Below are positions 42,404 through 50,939 of a DNA stretch of 64,000 bases, piece by piece. Both the position numbers and the translations under genes were made by a program. This stretch comes from Pseudomonas sp. PH1b (GTDB taxonomy: Bacteria; Pseudomonadota; Gammaproteobacteria; Pseudomonadales; Pseudomonadaceae): contig NZ_AYMU01000023.1 of assembly GCF_000633395.1 (NCBI RefSeq), positions 1 to 64,000 on the forward strand, given 5' to 3'. Under the pieces are notes generated by a model that saw only the letters and a list, made by a program, of their open reading frames with translations, was not told the origin of the DNA and searched no databases. Each line of letters opens with the position of its first letter. The stretch's first letter is position 1.

Positions 42404-42691
42404 ATGAAGCGTTCCGCACTGGCTGGACTGTTCATTACCGCCGCGATGCTGGCCTCCCCGGTGTTTGCTGCCGGGCAAGAGGACCTGTGCCAGATCAACC
42501 TGCAAAAGATCAAGGATGCCAAGGTCAGCACCGAAGCCATGAGCTCGGACCTGAGCAGCGACATCGACGCCACGGTGCAGCAAGCCACCGCCGAACAGGC
42601 CAAGGGCACCGAGCAAGGCACCAAGAACTGCATCTCCCTGACCACCCAGGCGATCCAAAAATTGCAGAACAATACCAAGGGCGATCAGTAA
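42404..42691 (+). CDS. Small secreted or periplasmic protein, unknown function
   Basis: A 95-residue protein with a Sec signal (MKRSALAGLFITAAMLASPVFA, cleavage after residue 22) and a mature part of 73 polar residues. Two cysteines (29 and 76) could form a disulfide. AAGGAGAT stands before the start. It has its own terminator (42702-42725). It resembles small secreted proteins common in fluorescent pseudomonads; I do not know its role. Confidence 0.8.
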   Translation: MKRSALAGLFITAAMLASPVFAAGQEDLCQINLQKIKDAKVSTEAMSSDLSSDIDATVQQATAEQAKGTEQGTKNCISLTTQAIQKLQNNTKGDQ

Positions 42692-42701
42692 GCGGCCGCT
42701 C

Positions 42702-42725
42702 AAGGCCAACCTTCGGGTTGGCCTT
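42702..42725 (+). terminator. Terminator of the small secreted-protein gene
   Basis: AAGGCCAACC-TTCG-GGTTGGCCTT hairpin with UUCG tetraloop, ten bases after the stop, followed by CTGG; no long U-tract. Confidence 0.7.
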
Positions 42726-42753
42726 CTGGCCTCGGTTAGCGTAGACTCTGTTC

Positions 42754-42777
42754 ACCTGTTGGTTATGCACAACAGGT
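42754..42777 (+). promoter_or_regulatory. Inverted repeat over the ssrA promoter
   Basis: ACCTGTT and AACAGGT (7-base arms, 10-base centre) end three bases before the tmRNA 5' end and enclose the probable -10 (TATGCA). It may be an operator or chance. Confidence 0.4.
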
Positions 42778-42779
42778 TC

Positions 42780-43173
42780 GGGGCCGTTTAGGATTCGACG
42801 CCGGTTGCGAAACTTTAGGTGCATGCCGAGTTGGTAACAGAACTCGTAAATCCACTGTTGCAACTTCCTATAGTTGCCAATGACGAAACCTACGGGGAAT
42901 ACGCTCTCGCTGCGTAAGCAGCCTTAGCCCTTCCCTTCTGGTACCTTCGGGTCCAGCAATCACCAGGGGATGTCTGTAAACCCAAAGTGATTGTCATATA
43001 GAACAGAATCGCCGTGCAGTACGTTGTGGACGAAGCGGCTAAAACTTACACAACTCGCCCAAAGCACCCTGCCCGTCGGGTCGCTGAGGGTTAACTCAAT
43101 AGACACGGCTAAGCATGTAGTACCGACAGCGGAGTACTGGCGGACGGGGGTTCAAATCCCCCCGGCTCCACCA
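42780..43173 (+). ncRNA. ssrA: tmRNA (SsrA)
   Basis: A 394-base gene with the tRNA-like ends GGGGCCGTTTAGGATTCGAC and GTTCAAATCCCCCCGGCTCCACCA. The tag reading frame (42876-42917) starts at the resume codon GCC and encodes ANDETYGEYALAA followed by TAA, ending in the ALAA degron. tmRNA with SmpB rescues stalled ribosomes. The 3' end is a classical island integration site; an AT-rich island follows here. Confidence 0.98.
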
Positions 43174-43187
43174 ACTGAACAAAAAAA

Positions 43188-43203
43188 GACGTCCCTGGAC
43201 GTC
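43188..43203 (+). terminator. Terminator of ssrA
   Basis: GACGTCCCTGGACGTC with AAAAAAA before and TTTTTTT after, fifteen bases past the CCA. Confidence 0.92.
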
Positions 43204-43517
43204 TTTTTTTGTGCCTGAAATTCAGCAAAATCAAGAATTTCAGCGCCATTGCCTTCCGTAGAAGAACTTTGAGTTCCGCTCGATTTGATATTCCAAATGC
43301 TATCAGAGGTAGCTCTCGTGCCGACTCAAGCCCATCCCAGTGACAATCGGAATGACAACTCCCAATGTCAGACATCTCGAACTCTCACCACCATGGCCGC
43401 AACCCCTTATCGGCAGCCTTACCTGGCCTAGACAAGAAACAGAGCAAACCGCATAATCGGCTCATATCACGAGCCAAATAAAGAGAGTCAATTTGACTCA
43501 CATGAGATTCTTTCCCT
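43204..43517. other. Gene-free left end of the island
   Basis: This stretch has no convincing gene. Reading frames that run back into ssrA are artefacts of the tRNA-like sequence. No integrase remnant is recognised. It probably contains the promoter of fic. Confidence 0.5.
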
Positions 43518-44681
43518 ATGCGCAATGCTGATTGGATTTGGCAGCACCCCGACTGGCCGAAATTTACCTGGCAGTCGGAACGCTTGTCACCATTGTTGCG
43601 ATCCTGTATCGAAACGCAAGGCCGACTACTGGGTATAATTGGTGCCGTTGATAGCGTTGCAGTAACACAAAATAGTCTTGACGCGATGTTGCAGAATATA
43701 GTTTCTTCATCTGCCATCGAAGGCGAACCAATTAATGTAGAATCCGTGCGCTCTTCATTAGCTTACCGTCTTGGAATAGCTGGAGAGAACAATCCAGGTT
43801 CTCGCAGTGAAAACCTAGTGACATTGCTGATGGACGCCATAAGTGGTGATGATCAACCATTGAATGAGCAACGCCTATTTGCTTGGCATAGTTGGTTATT
43901 TACCCGAGATGATTTCTCGCTCGTTGGGTGCGAAAAAATTGGCCAATTACGCGGTGAGGAGCCAATGCAGGTTATCTCCGGCCGCTTGGATTGCCCGACC
44001 GTGCATTTCGAAGCTCCTCCTCGTACAAATCTAGAAAGACAACTAGCTGATTTTTTGGATTGGCTAGAAACCAGCCAAAAAGATCTATCTCTGGACCCTC
44101 TTCTTCGAGCAGGAATCGCTCATTTTTGGTTTGTCACTTTACATCCGTTTGAGGATGGTAACGGCCGTCTGGCCCGAATTGTTACTGACATGGCTCTCGC
44201 ACAGGGCGGAAGTAACGCTATTCGCCACTACGCTATGGCGGCTAGCATACTCACTAATCGCGCTGGTTATTACCAAGTGTTAGAAACTCGGCAAAAAGGT
44301 GATTTGAACATTACAGATTGGCTAGAGTGGTTTCTCACTACCCTTCTGTGCAGTTTGGATCAGGCGTTATCACATTTAGACAGTATCTTAGCCAAGACCC
44401 GCTTTTGGGAGGCATACCGTGAGGCCGGATTATCCTCGGAGCAAATAAAAGTGCTTAACCGTCTACTTGATGGCGGCGAAAAAGGATTCGAGGCCGGAAT
44501 CAGCGCAGCTCAGTACCAAGCCTTATCCAAAGTATCTAAAGCTACTGCTACGCGTCACTTGAGCGATCTGCTTGAGAAGGGCTGCTTGCGGCGTCTGCCC
44601 GGCGGAGGACGAAGCACCCGTTACCAGATAAACCAGCCTGGCAGCACATGCTGCCCGACACTTACATTGAGTAATGCATGA
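43518..44681 (+). CDS. Fic family protein with C-terminal winged helix
   Basis: A 387-residue class II-type Fic protein. The N-terminal DUF4172-like region (WIWQHPDWPKFTW) is followed by an inhibitory helix motif S-x3-E-G (S64-E68-G69), the catalytic HPFEDGNGR (209-217) and a winged-helix C-terminus (about 310-375) that could bind DNA. Fic enzymes usually transfer AMP to target proteins, and the glutamate inhibitory motif restrains this. Its stop overlaps hsdM (ATGA), so it belongs to the operon, perhaps as regulator or effector. No strong SD was seen. Confidence 0.9.
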   Translation: MRNADWIWQHPDWPKFTWQSERLSPLLRSCIETQGRLLGIIGAVDSVAVTQNSLDAMLQNIVSSSAIEGEPINVESVRSSLAYRLGIAGENNPGSRSENLVTLLMDAISGDDQPLNEQRLFAWHSWLFTRDDFSLVGCEKIGQLRGEEPMQVISGRLDCPTVHFEAPPRTNLERQLADFLDWLETSQKDLSLDPLLRAGIAHFWFVTLHPFEDGNGRLARIVTDMALAQGGSNAIRHYAMAASILTNRAGYYQVLETRQKGDLNITDWLEWFLTTLLCSLDQALSHLDSILAKTRFWEAYREAGLSSEQIKVLNRLLDGGEKGFEAGISAAQYQALSKVSKATATRHLSDLLEKGCLRRLPGGGRSTRYQINQPGSTCCPTLTLSNA

Positions 44682-46156
44682 CTAACATCGACATCGTCCA
44701 TAAACTCTGGAGCCTGTGCGACGTACTGCGCGATGATGGCATCAACTACAGCGATTATGTGACAGAGCTCGTTCTGCTGTTGTTTATAAAAATGGAGTAT
44801 GAACAGGTACAGAACAGCTTAAACTTTGAGCATAAATTGCCGGTTGGCTGCCGCTGGACAGATCTCACCGGCAAAGTCGGTTTGCTTCGTCTAAATCACT
44901 ATAGGCAGATGCTAACGGATTTGGGCGCGAGCTCCGACCCATTGATCGCTGCTATATACTCAGAAGCCCAAACTCGCCTCATTGAACCACACCATTTCGA
45001 CCAGCTAATTAAGAATCTCGACGCAATCGACTGGTTCAGTGCTCGCCAGGATGGCCTTGGAGATCTCTATGAGGGTCTACTTGCGAAGAATGCAAGTGAA
45101 ACTAAATCAGGCGCTGGTCAATACTTCACTACACGCCCACTAATCGATAGCATTATCCGCGTTATACAGCCCCGAGCAGGTGAGGTGATCCAAGATCCCG
45201 CAGCTGGAACAGCCGGCTTTTTGATTGCTGCCGATGCCTATATCAAGCAAAACAGCAACGATCATGCAGATTTGGACGAGCGGGGTCGCCACTTCCAGCG
45301 CAACGGCGCTTTTATCGGTATTGAATTAGTTCCCGGCACCCGTCGCCTTGCACTGATGAATTGTTTACTACATGGTATTGAAGGTAACAGCGAAGGAGTT
45401 ATACGGCTAGGAAATACCCTCGGCCAGGCTGGAGTAAACTTACCCAAAGCTGATCTGATTCTTTCCAACCCTCCTTTTGGTACTGCCAAGGGCGGTGGTG
45501 GCCCTACACGGGATGACCTTACTCACAAGACAAGTAACAAGCAACTAGCGTTTCTTCAGCATATTTATCATGGACTCAAGGCCGGTGGGCGAGCCGCAGT
45601 TGTGGTGCCAGATAATGTCCTATTCGACGCTGGTGTCGGTACCGACGTACGTCGTGAACTAATGGACAAGTGCAACCTGCATACCATCCTCAGACTGCCC
45701 ACAGGCATTTTCTATGCACAAGGTGTCAAAACTAACGTTCTATTTTTTCAGAAAGGAAGTGTCGAGAATCCCAAGCAACAAGAAGGCTGTACTCAGCGAG
45801 TATGGGTGTACAACCTACGCAGTAATATGCCTAATTTTGGGAAGCGCACAACCTTTGGGGCATATCACCTCCAGCCTTTCGAAGACGCATACGGAGATGA
45901 CCCAAATGGAAATAGTCAACGGGCAGAAAATGTAGAAGGTATTGGTGATTTAAGTCGTTTTCGAGTATTTACTCGCGAGGAAATCAGGGAGCGAGGCGAT
46001 TCATTGGACATTAGTTGGTTAAAGGATACGGACAGTCTTAATTCGGTTGATCTACCGACGCCGGAAATACTCGCTAGCGAAATTATGACTGAGCTTACTG
46101 AAGCCCTCCATGACCTCGAACAACTGATGCAAGAGCTGGAGGCTGGGTATGACTGA
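44678..46156 (+). CDS. hsdM: Type I restriction-modification DNA methyltransferase HsdM
   Basis: A 492-residue N6-adenine methyltransferase. The N-terminal HsdM helical domain (about 1-130) is followed by GAGQYFTTRPLIDSII, the SAM motif DPAAGTAGFLIAA and catalytic NPPF (264-267). With HsdS it should methylate a bipartite target. It overlaps hsdS by eight bases. Intact in all visible motifs. Confidence 0.96.
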   Translation: MTNIDIVHKLWSLCDVLRDDGINYSDYVTELVLLLFIKMEYEQVQNSLNFEHKLPVGCRWTDLTGKVGLLRLNHYRQMLTDLGASSDPLIAAIYSEAQTRLIEPHHFDQLIKNLDAIDWFSARQDGLGDLYEGLLAKNASETKSGAGQYFTTRPLIDSIIRVIQPRAGEVIQDPAAGTAGFLIAADAYIKQNSNDHADLDERGRHFQRNGAFIGIELVPGTRRLALMNCLLHGIEGNSEGVIRLGNTLGQAGVNLPKADLILSNPPFGTAKGGGGPTRDDLTHKTSNKQLAFLQHIYHGLKAGGRAAVVVPDNVLFDAGVGTDVRRELMDKCNLHTILRLPTGIFYAQGVKTNVLFFQKGSVENPKQQEGCTQRVWVYNLRSNMPNFGKRTTFGAYHLQPFEDAYGDDPNGNSQRAENVEGIGDLSRFRVFTREEIRERGDSLDISWLKDTDSLNSVDLPTPEILASEIMTELTEALHDLEQLMQELEAGYD

Positions 46157-47744
46157 ACTCCCAGCTTCTTGGCTCAAAGTGACTCTTGGTGATGTGGTCA
46201 ACTATGGAAATACTACTACCGTTCAGCCTCAGGACATGGATTCATCAGCGCTGCTAATTGAGCTTGAAGACGTCGAGCGTGATACATCCAGACTAATAGA
46301 TACTAAAACCGTAAAGGAACGCGCACCGAAGAGCTCTAAAAATAAGTTTACAGCAGGGCAAATTCTTTACGGAAAACTACGACCCTACTTGAATAAAGTT
46401 CTTAAGATAGACCAGGATGGTTATTGCTCAAGCGAAATAATTACCATATCGCCCGGACTGCTTGATCGTGGCTATCTGTTTTACTCGCTAAAGTCGCCGT
46501 CATTTCTCGAGTATGTAAAAGAGGCATCTCACGGCATGGGTATGCCACGCTTAGGGACACCTAAAGCAAAAGCAGCCCCTTTTGTTTTACCTCCTCTTCA
46601 TGAGCAAATTTATATTGCCAAGAAGATAGATGGCTTAATTGCACGTGTTGGCATGCTTAAAGCCAGAATTGACGCGTTTCCTATCCAAATTAAAAAATTT
46701 CGCCAATCTGTCTTCACAGCCGCTGTCTCTGGCCGACTCACAGAGAATTGGTCAACAGCTAGCCGTTCTGCTTGGTCTTACAAGAAAGCAATGGATATTT
46801 GTGAAAAAGTTCAAAGTGGCGGTACGCCAAAAACTGGATTTTCCCAAAGCGGTATCCCATTCTTAAAGGTCTATAATATCGTTGATCAAAAAATTGACTT
46901 CGAATATAGATCGCAATTTATTGAAACGTTTATACACAAAACCTCATCCTCAAAGTCAATAGCATTACCTGGCGATGTAGTTATGAACATCGTAGGCCCA
47001 CCACTCGGTAAGATTGCAGTAATTCCAGATTCTTATCCAGAGTGGAATCTTAACCAGGCAATTGCACTGTTCCGGCCGAGCAAAGAAATTATTTCTGGCT
47101 GGATTAATATTGTACTTGAGGGGGGAGACAATCTAAAAAACATAATGCATGAAACAAAGGGGTCGGCTGGACAGATAAACATCTCACTATCTCAGTGTCG
47201 AAACTTCTTATTTCCTGTCCCATCTCTTGAAGAGCAAAAGGAGATAGTTCGACGCGCTGAAAAGCTCCTCGCTTTTGCCGATCGGTTCGAAGCAAAAGTA
47301 CTTGAAGCACAAGCGCATGTTGACCGTTTGCCACAAAGCATCTTGATGCTAGCTTTCAGCGGCGAACTCACAGCTGACTGGCGCGCGGAAAATCCAGACT
47401 TAGTTAATGGAGAAAATAGCGCAAAGACACTACTGAAAAAAATAGAAGCTGAGCGCAAGGCTTTGACCAAGCCGTCAATTCCAAAGAAAAATGGCATAAG
47501 AAAAATGAAAAACAAGATCGCAAGCGATCAACCTATTAAAGTTGTAGATGCGCTTAAAAAATCTGGCAAACCTTTAAGCGGTCAGCAACTTTTGAGTGCT
47601 GCTGGCTATCCCCGCGATAGTAACGTTGAGCAACTCGAACAGTTTTTTTTGGATATCCGATCTTCCTTAAACTTGCAGCAAATTATCAAGCAATATCGGG
47701 ATAACGACGGCCAAGACTGGTTCGCCTTGAAAGAGACAGAATAG
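46149..47744 (+). CDS. hsdS: Type I specificity subunit HsdS
   Basis: A 531-residue protein with two target-recognition domains. The helical spacer repeats are FPIQIKKFRQSVFTAAVSGR (about 175-205) and LPQSILMLAFSGELTADW (about 390-410). A C-terminal extension (about 440-531) has a winged-helix-like segment (KPLSGQQLLSAAGYPRDSN), longer than in minimal HsdS. The target sequence cannot be read by eye. The TRDs are complete, so a working methyltransferase is likely. Confidence 0.93.
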   Translation: MTELPASWLKVTLGDVVNYGNTTTVQPQDMDSSALLIELEDVERDTSRLIDTKTVKERAPKSSKNKFTAGQILYGKLRPYLNKVLKIDQDGYCSSEIITISPGLLDRGYLFYSLKSPSFLEYVKEASHGMGMPRLGTPKAKAAPFVLPPLHEQIYIAKKIDGLIARVGMLKARIDAFPIQIKKFRQSVFTAAVSGRLTENWSTASRSAWSYKKAMDICEKVQSGGTPKTGFSQSGIPFLKVYNIVDQKIDFEYRSQFIETFIHKTSSSKSIALPGDVVMNIVGPPLGKIAVIPDSYPEWNLNQAIALFRPSKEIISGWINIVLEGGDNLKNIMHETKGSAGQINISLSQCRNFLFPVPSLEEQKEIVRRAEKLLAFADRFEAKVLEAQAHVDRLPQSILMLAFSGELTADWRAENPDLVNGENSAKTLLKKIEAERKALTKPSIPKKNGIRKMKNKIASDQPIKVVDALKKSGKPLSGQQLLSAAGYPRDSNVEQLEQFFLDIRSSLNLQQIIKQYRDNDGQDWFALKETE

Positions 47745-47762
47745 AATTGCTAGGGAAGGCTC

Positions 47763-49412
47763 ATGAAAGTCGATAAGCTACATATTCGGTCACGCTTCAA
47801 AAACCTGGAAAATGTTCTTGTTGAGTTTGATGAGAACAACTTGATGACTGTTATTGTTGGGCGTAACGGCTCTGGCAAATCCAACGTATTGGAAGCTTTA
47901 GTATCGATTTTTCGAAATCTGGACTTGGGCGAAGCTCCACCATTTTCCTATCATCTAGTCTATCGGCTCGGACAACAACCTCACGAGGACAACCCCAGTG
48001 ATAACTGGTTAGAGGTAACCATTGACGGAGAACCAAATCGGGGCACGCTTGCCAAACAATATGAGGTTAAGGTCATAGATCTTCTAACTCTTGAGTCTTC
48101 GAAATTGTTCGGTGAAGCAGTTGGTTTAACCGTTCCATTTTCCAAAGTAAAAAGAGACAAGGATGGTAACGCCCCTTATCTTCCTAAGTATGTTTTTGCT
48201 TATTACTCCGGCCCTAGCGATAGGCTTGAAAAATACTTTCATAGACATCGTGCAAATTTTTATAAAAGGTTGCTCGAGAGCAAAGTTGACCTCAAGGGTG
48301 ATATCCGGCCGTTATTCTATGCCAAACCTAATCATAGTCAGTTTGTATTGCTTGCTTTTTTTCTTACTGACAAAAGTGAAACTCAAAGTAGTTTTCTTCG
48401 AGAGCATCTAGGTATCGAAGGGCTAGACAGCATTCATTTTGTTATGAGACGTGCAGCATGGACTCAGTCAGATAAAAAGAAAGAGCTTTTCTGGGGGGCA
48501 TTTGGTGTCGTAAGAAAATTTCTAGATGCTCTATATCCCCATGTAATAGCTCCGGTAAAAGTTGAGCGAAACGAAGGGATGACCTTAACGGGAAAGGGAA
48601 ATAAAAATGAGTTTTTTCATTTGTTTTTGCCAAACTTGGATTCATTACGCGAATTTGCTGAAGGGTTGACAGCAGCTGAGCTATTTAAAATGCTGGAAAG
48701 CACACTTCTTTCTGAAATAATTTCAGAAGTTAGTATACGCGTCAAAGTTTCTAGTAGTAATGAAGCATTAACTTTTCGTGAGCTTAGCGAAGGTGAGCAG
48801 CAATTATTAACGGTGCTAGGCTTGTTAAGATTTACAGGCGGTAAAGATTCATTGTTTTTATTGGATGAGCCCGACACCCACTTAAACCCCTCTTGGGCCA
48901 TAAAGTACCTCCAATTTTTGCGAGATTTTGTACCCAATCACGAAACCAGTCATTTGCTTATGGTTACACACCACCCGCTAGCAATAGCGGAGCTCAAAAG
49001 ACAGCAAGTCCAAGTGATGTGGCGGGACGACAATTACAGGGTCCATTCAAGGGAGCCATATGTAGATCCTCGTGGCATTGGATTTATGTCAACTCTAACG
49101 GAGATCTTTGGGCTAAATACAACGTTAGACTTAGAGACTCAAAAGCTTGTAGATGATCGTAATGAGCTGGCTCATATTCAATTACGCTCCCCTGAACAAG
49201 ATGATGCTCTGGCCGTACTTAATGATGAACTTAATCGCTTGGGATTTTCCTTCGAAAACAGGGAGCCACTTTATAATGAGTTTCTTTTGGCTTGGCAGGA
49301 CTTGCGATATGCTGAAAAACCACCGTTAACGCCTGACAAAGCTGCGAGAAGGCGCGAAGCAATGAAAAAAGTTATTACCGCTCTATTAGAAAAAGAGGTC
49401 CTGAGCAAATGA
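47763..49412 (+). CDS. AAA/ABC-type ATPase of defence cluster (PtuA-like)
   Basis: A 549-residue ATPase replacing the expected hsdR. Walker A is GRNGSGKS (33-40), the ABC signature LSEGEQ (341-346), Walker B LLDEPDTHLNPSW with catalytic E369, and H-loop VTHHP (401-405). No long coiled coil or helicase motifs are seen, so it is not HsdR. The type fits the restriction-associated AAA family and Septu PtuA. It begins 18 bases after hsdS and overlaps the next gene start by four bases. Confidence 0.88.
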   Translation: MKVDKLHIRSRFKNLENVLVEFDENNLMTVIVGRNGSGKSNVLEALVSIFRNLDLGEAPPFSYHLVYRLGQQPHEDNPSDNWLEVTIDGEPNRGTLAKQYEVKVIDLLTLESSKLFGEAVGLTVPFSKVKRDKDGNAPYLPKYVFAYYSGPSDRLEKYFHRHRANFYKRLLESKVDLKGDIRPLFYAKPNHSQFVLLAFFLTDKSETQSSFLREHLGIEGLDSIHFVMRRAAWTQSDKKKELFWGAFGVVRKFLDALYPHVIAPVKVERNEGMTLTGKGNKNEFFHLFLPNLDSLREFAEGLTAAELFKMLESTLLSEIISEVSIRVKVSSSNEALTFRELSEGEQQLLTVLGLLRFTGGKDSLFLLDEPDTHLNPSWAIKYLQFLRDFVPNHETSHLLMVTHHPLAIAELKRQQVQVMWRDDNYRVHSREPYVDPRGIGFMSTLTEIFGLNTTLDLETQKLVDDRNELAHIQLRSPEQDDALAVLNDELNRLGFSFENREPLYNEFLLAWQDLRYAEKPPLTPDKAARRREAMKKVITALLEKEVLSK

Positions 49413-50254
49413 TTTATATCAATAGAAATGCTGATATTATTCCTCAGAAAGTTCTTGATGTCGCTTCGCGTGCTCAGATAAAGCTGGAGCAACTACCTAT
49501 AGAGAAAAGAAAAGATTACATTAAGAGCAAGTCTCACATTTGGCGTGGCTTCGCTAAGCACCTCTCAAAGATGTCGCATGGGAAATGCTGGTACTCCGAG
49601 GCAAAGGATGCGGGCGCCAATTTTGACGTAGATCATTTTCGTCCAAAGTCAGAGGCTAAACGCACTGAAGAAATTATGGACGAACACGGCTACGCATGGC
49701 TCGCCTTCAGTTGGGAAAATTTCCGCCTTTCAGCCCAGAATTGTAATCGTTTGAATAAAGATGAAGGCAATGAAGTTACCGTAGGCAAGGGAAGTTGGTT
49801 TCCTTTACTGGACGGCAGCAGAAAAGCTAGTTGGGACGATCGTTGCATTGATGATGAGTTACCGTTATTACTTGACCCGCTGGTTAGAGGTGATCTGAAT
49901 TTTATAGATTTTGATGACCGTGGACTTTTCGTTAAGAGTTTATTTTGTGTTGGTTTACCAGCGAGACGTATCAAAGAGTCAGCTATTATTTATGGGCTAA
50001 ACTTCGAGCGCATGAGGGAAGCTCGATTTGCGGCAATGAAAGAGGCAAAGGAGCTTTATGAAACCATACAGATAAGTGCTGAGGATCTAGATATGCTGGG
50101 CGATCAGGCTCCAATGCGAGCAATTGAACGGCAAATTGAGGCACTCAAGGCGAAAACTCGTGCCGATGCAGCATTTAGCCGGGCTGTGCGCGTACAGCTC
50201 CAAAAGCTTGGAGCATCAGATATATTCATTGATAGAGCTATGGATGCGGCTTAA
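49409..50254 (+). CDS. HNH endonuclease (TIGR02646 / PtuB-like)
   Basis: A 281-residue protein with a variant HNH fold: CWYSEAK (C60), DVDHFRPKSE (D75-H76), WLAFSWENFR (N104) and NCNRLNKDEG (C112). The same pattern is found in TIGR02646 proteins, in HNH partners of retrons and in Septu PtuB. It is likely the nuclease effector controlled by the preceding ATPase. The ATGA overlap indicates coupled translation. Confidence 0.85.
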   Translation: MIYINRNADIIPQKVLDVASRAQIKLEQLPIEKRKDYIKSKSHIWRGFAKHLSKMSHGKCWYSEAKDAGANFDVDHFRPKSEAKRTEEIMDEHGYAWLAFSWENFRLSAQNCNRLNKDEGNEVTVGKGSWFPLLDGSRKASWDDRCIDDELPLLLDPLVRGDLNFIDFDDRGLFVKSLFCVGLPARRIKESAIIYGLNFERMREARFAAMKEAKELYETIQISAEDLDMLGDQAPMRAIERQIEALKAKTRADAAFSRAVRVQLQKLGASDIFIDRAMDAA

Positions 50255-50753
50255 ATACAGGGATTGAATGCGTGCGGCACCTTAGAGCCCAACCCTTAGA
50301 TCGCCCCTTCTACAATTACTGACTAGAAGTCCCTCGAGAATTTTAGAAATTAGTTTCAAATAAAGTACGAGTAACAAACACGACTTAATTACAAAGCCCC
50401 GAACAGCGGCGCTATTTAGGCATCCTACGCTTCTTTTTTGGGGTGATTTCAATATACAACTCTAAGGTAGGTATAACCTTTTTAAAGGATGACTGCGTCA
50501 TTGACCGACCTACGGCCAACGAAAGGCCGTTGATGGCCAGTTTTTTTGTCGTAGTCTTCCGTCTCGGATCAATTGCTGCCACCTGTCCTGACTGCCGCAC
50601 TAAAATTACTGTTAATCATGAATGCGAAGCAATATTTCTGGTTGAATCCAGGCGGCTCGATGGAAACGCTATTTCATGATGTATTCCAATTGGTACTCCA
50701 ATAAAAATACAAAATTCATATTGACGCTAATAATCAATGACCTAGAAGACCGA
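50255..50753. other. Gene-poor right end of the island
   Basis: Short reading frames (78 residues at 50443-50679 on plus, 62 residues at 50412-50600 on minus) overlap and match nothing known. A GGCC-N6-GGCC stem followed by TTTTTTT (50525-50547) may be a weak terminator of the defence operon. Confidence 0.4.
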
Positions 50754-50775
50754 TTCAGATTACCCCGGCCCACCA
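50754..50775 (+). repeat. Degenerate copy of ssrA 3' end (attR-like)
   Basis: Reads TTCAGATTACCCCGGCCCACC plus A, against the ssrA 3' end (43151-43173): 19 of 23 positions agree with one gap. It is followed by AACGAAGC and then a terminator, as expected of the displaced original ssrA end. Confidence 0.6.
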
Positions 50776-50786
50776 AACGAAGCACC

Positions 50787-50815
50787 AACAAAGCCCGCCT
50801 TGTGCGGGCTTTGTT
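50787..50815 (+). terminator. Strong terminator, probable ancestral ssrA terminator
   Basis: A 12-base perfect stem AACAAAGCCCGC / GCGGGCTTTGTT with a five-base loop, twelve bases after the att-like repeat. Confidence 0.85.
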
Positions 50816-50939
50816 GTTTCTGGCCTTAGCGTTTCGTCACTATCGCCAAGTCCCCCCTCCCCGCACTCATAGACCACGCCTTCCTTCCTCTGGAGCAGCG
50901 TTATGTCTCTTTCTATTGTGCGAACTTTCCTAGAAACTC

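Larger units (their letters stand above)
43174..50775. mobile_element. Genomic island in ssrA 3' end carrying an hsdR-less defence cluster
   Basis: From the ssrA 3' end to 50775 the DNA is visibly AT-rich compared with flanks and uses codons rare in the neighbours. It carries fic, hsdM, hsdS, an AAA ATPase and an HNH gene in one direction. The far border (50754-50775) is a degenerate copy of the last 23 bases of ssrA, followed by a strong terminator. No integrase is visible, so the island seems immobilised or its integrase lost. Confidence 0.7.

Noticed and set aside
43109..43375. Minus-strand frame over the ssrA 3' end ending LVEPGGFEPP-like residues
   Set aside because: Artefact of tmRNA antisense; not an integrase remnant.
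50412..50679. Two overlapping small frames at the island end
   Set aside because: They overlap on opposite strands, lack good ribosome sites and match nothing recognised.
43174..50775. Integrase, transposase or CRISPR array in the island
   Set aside because: No tyrosine recombinase, DDE transposase or regularly spaced repeats were found on either strand.
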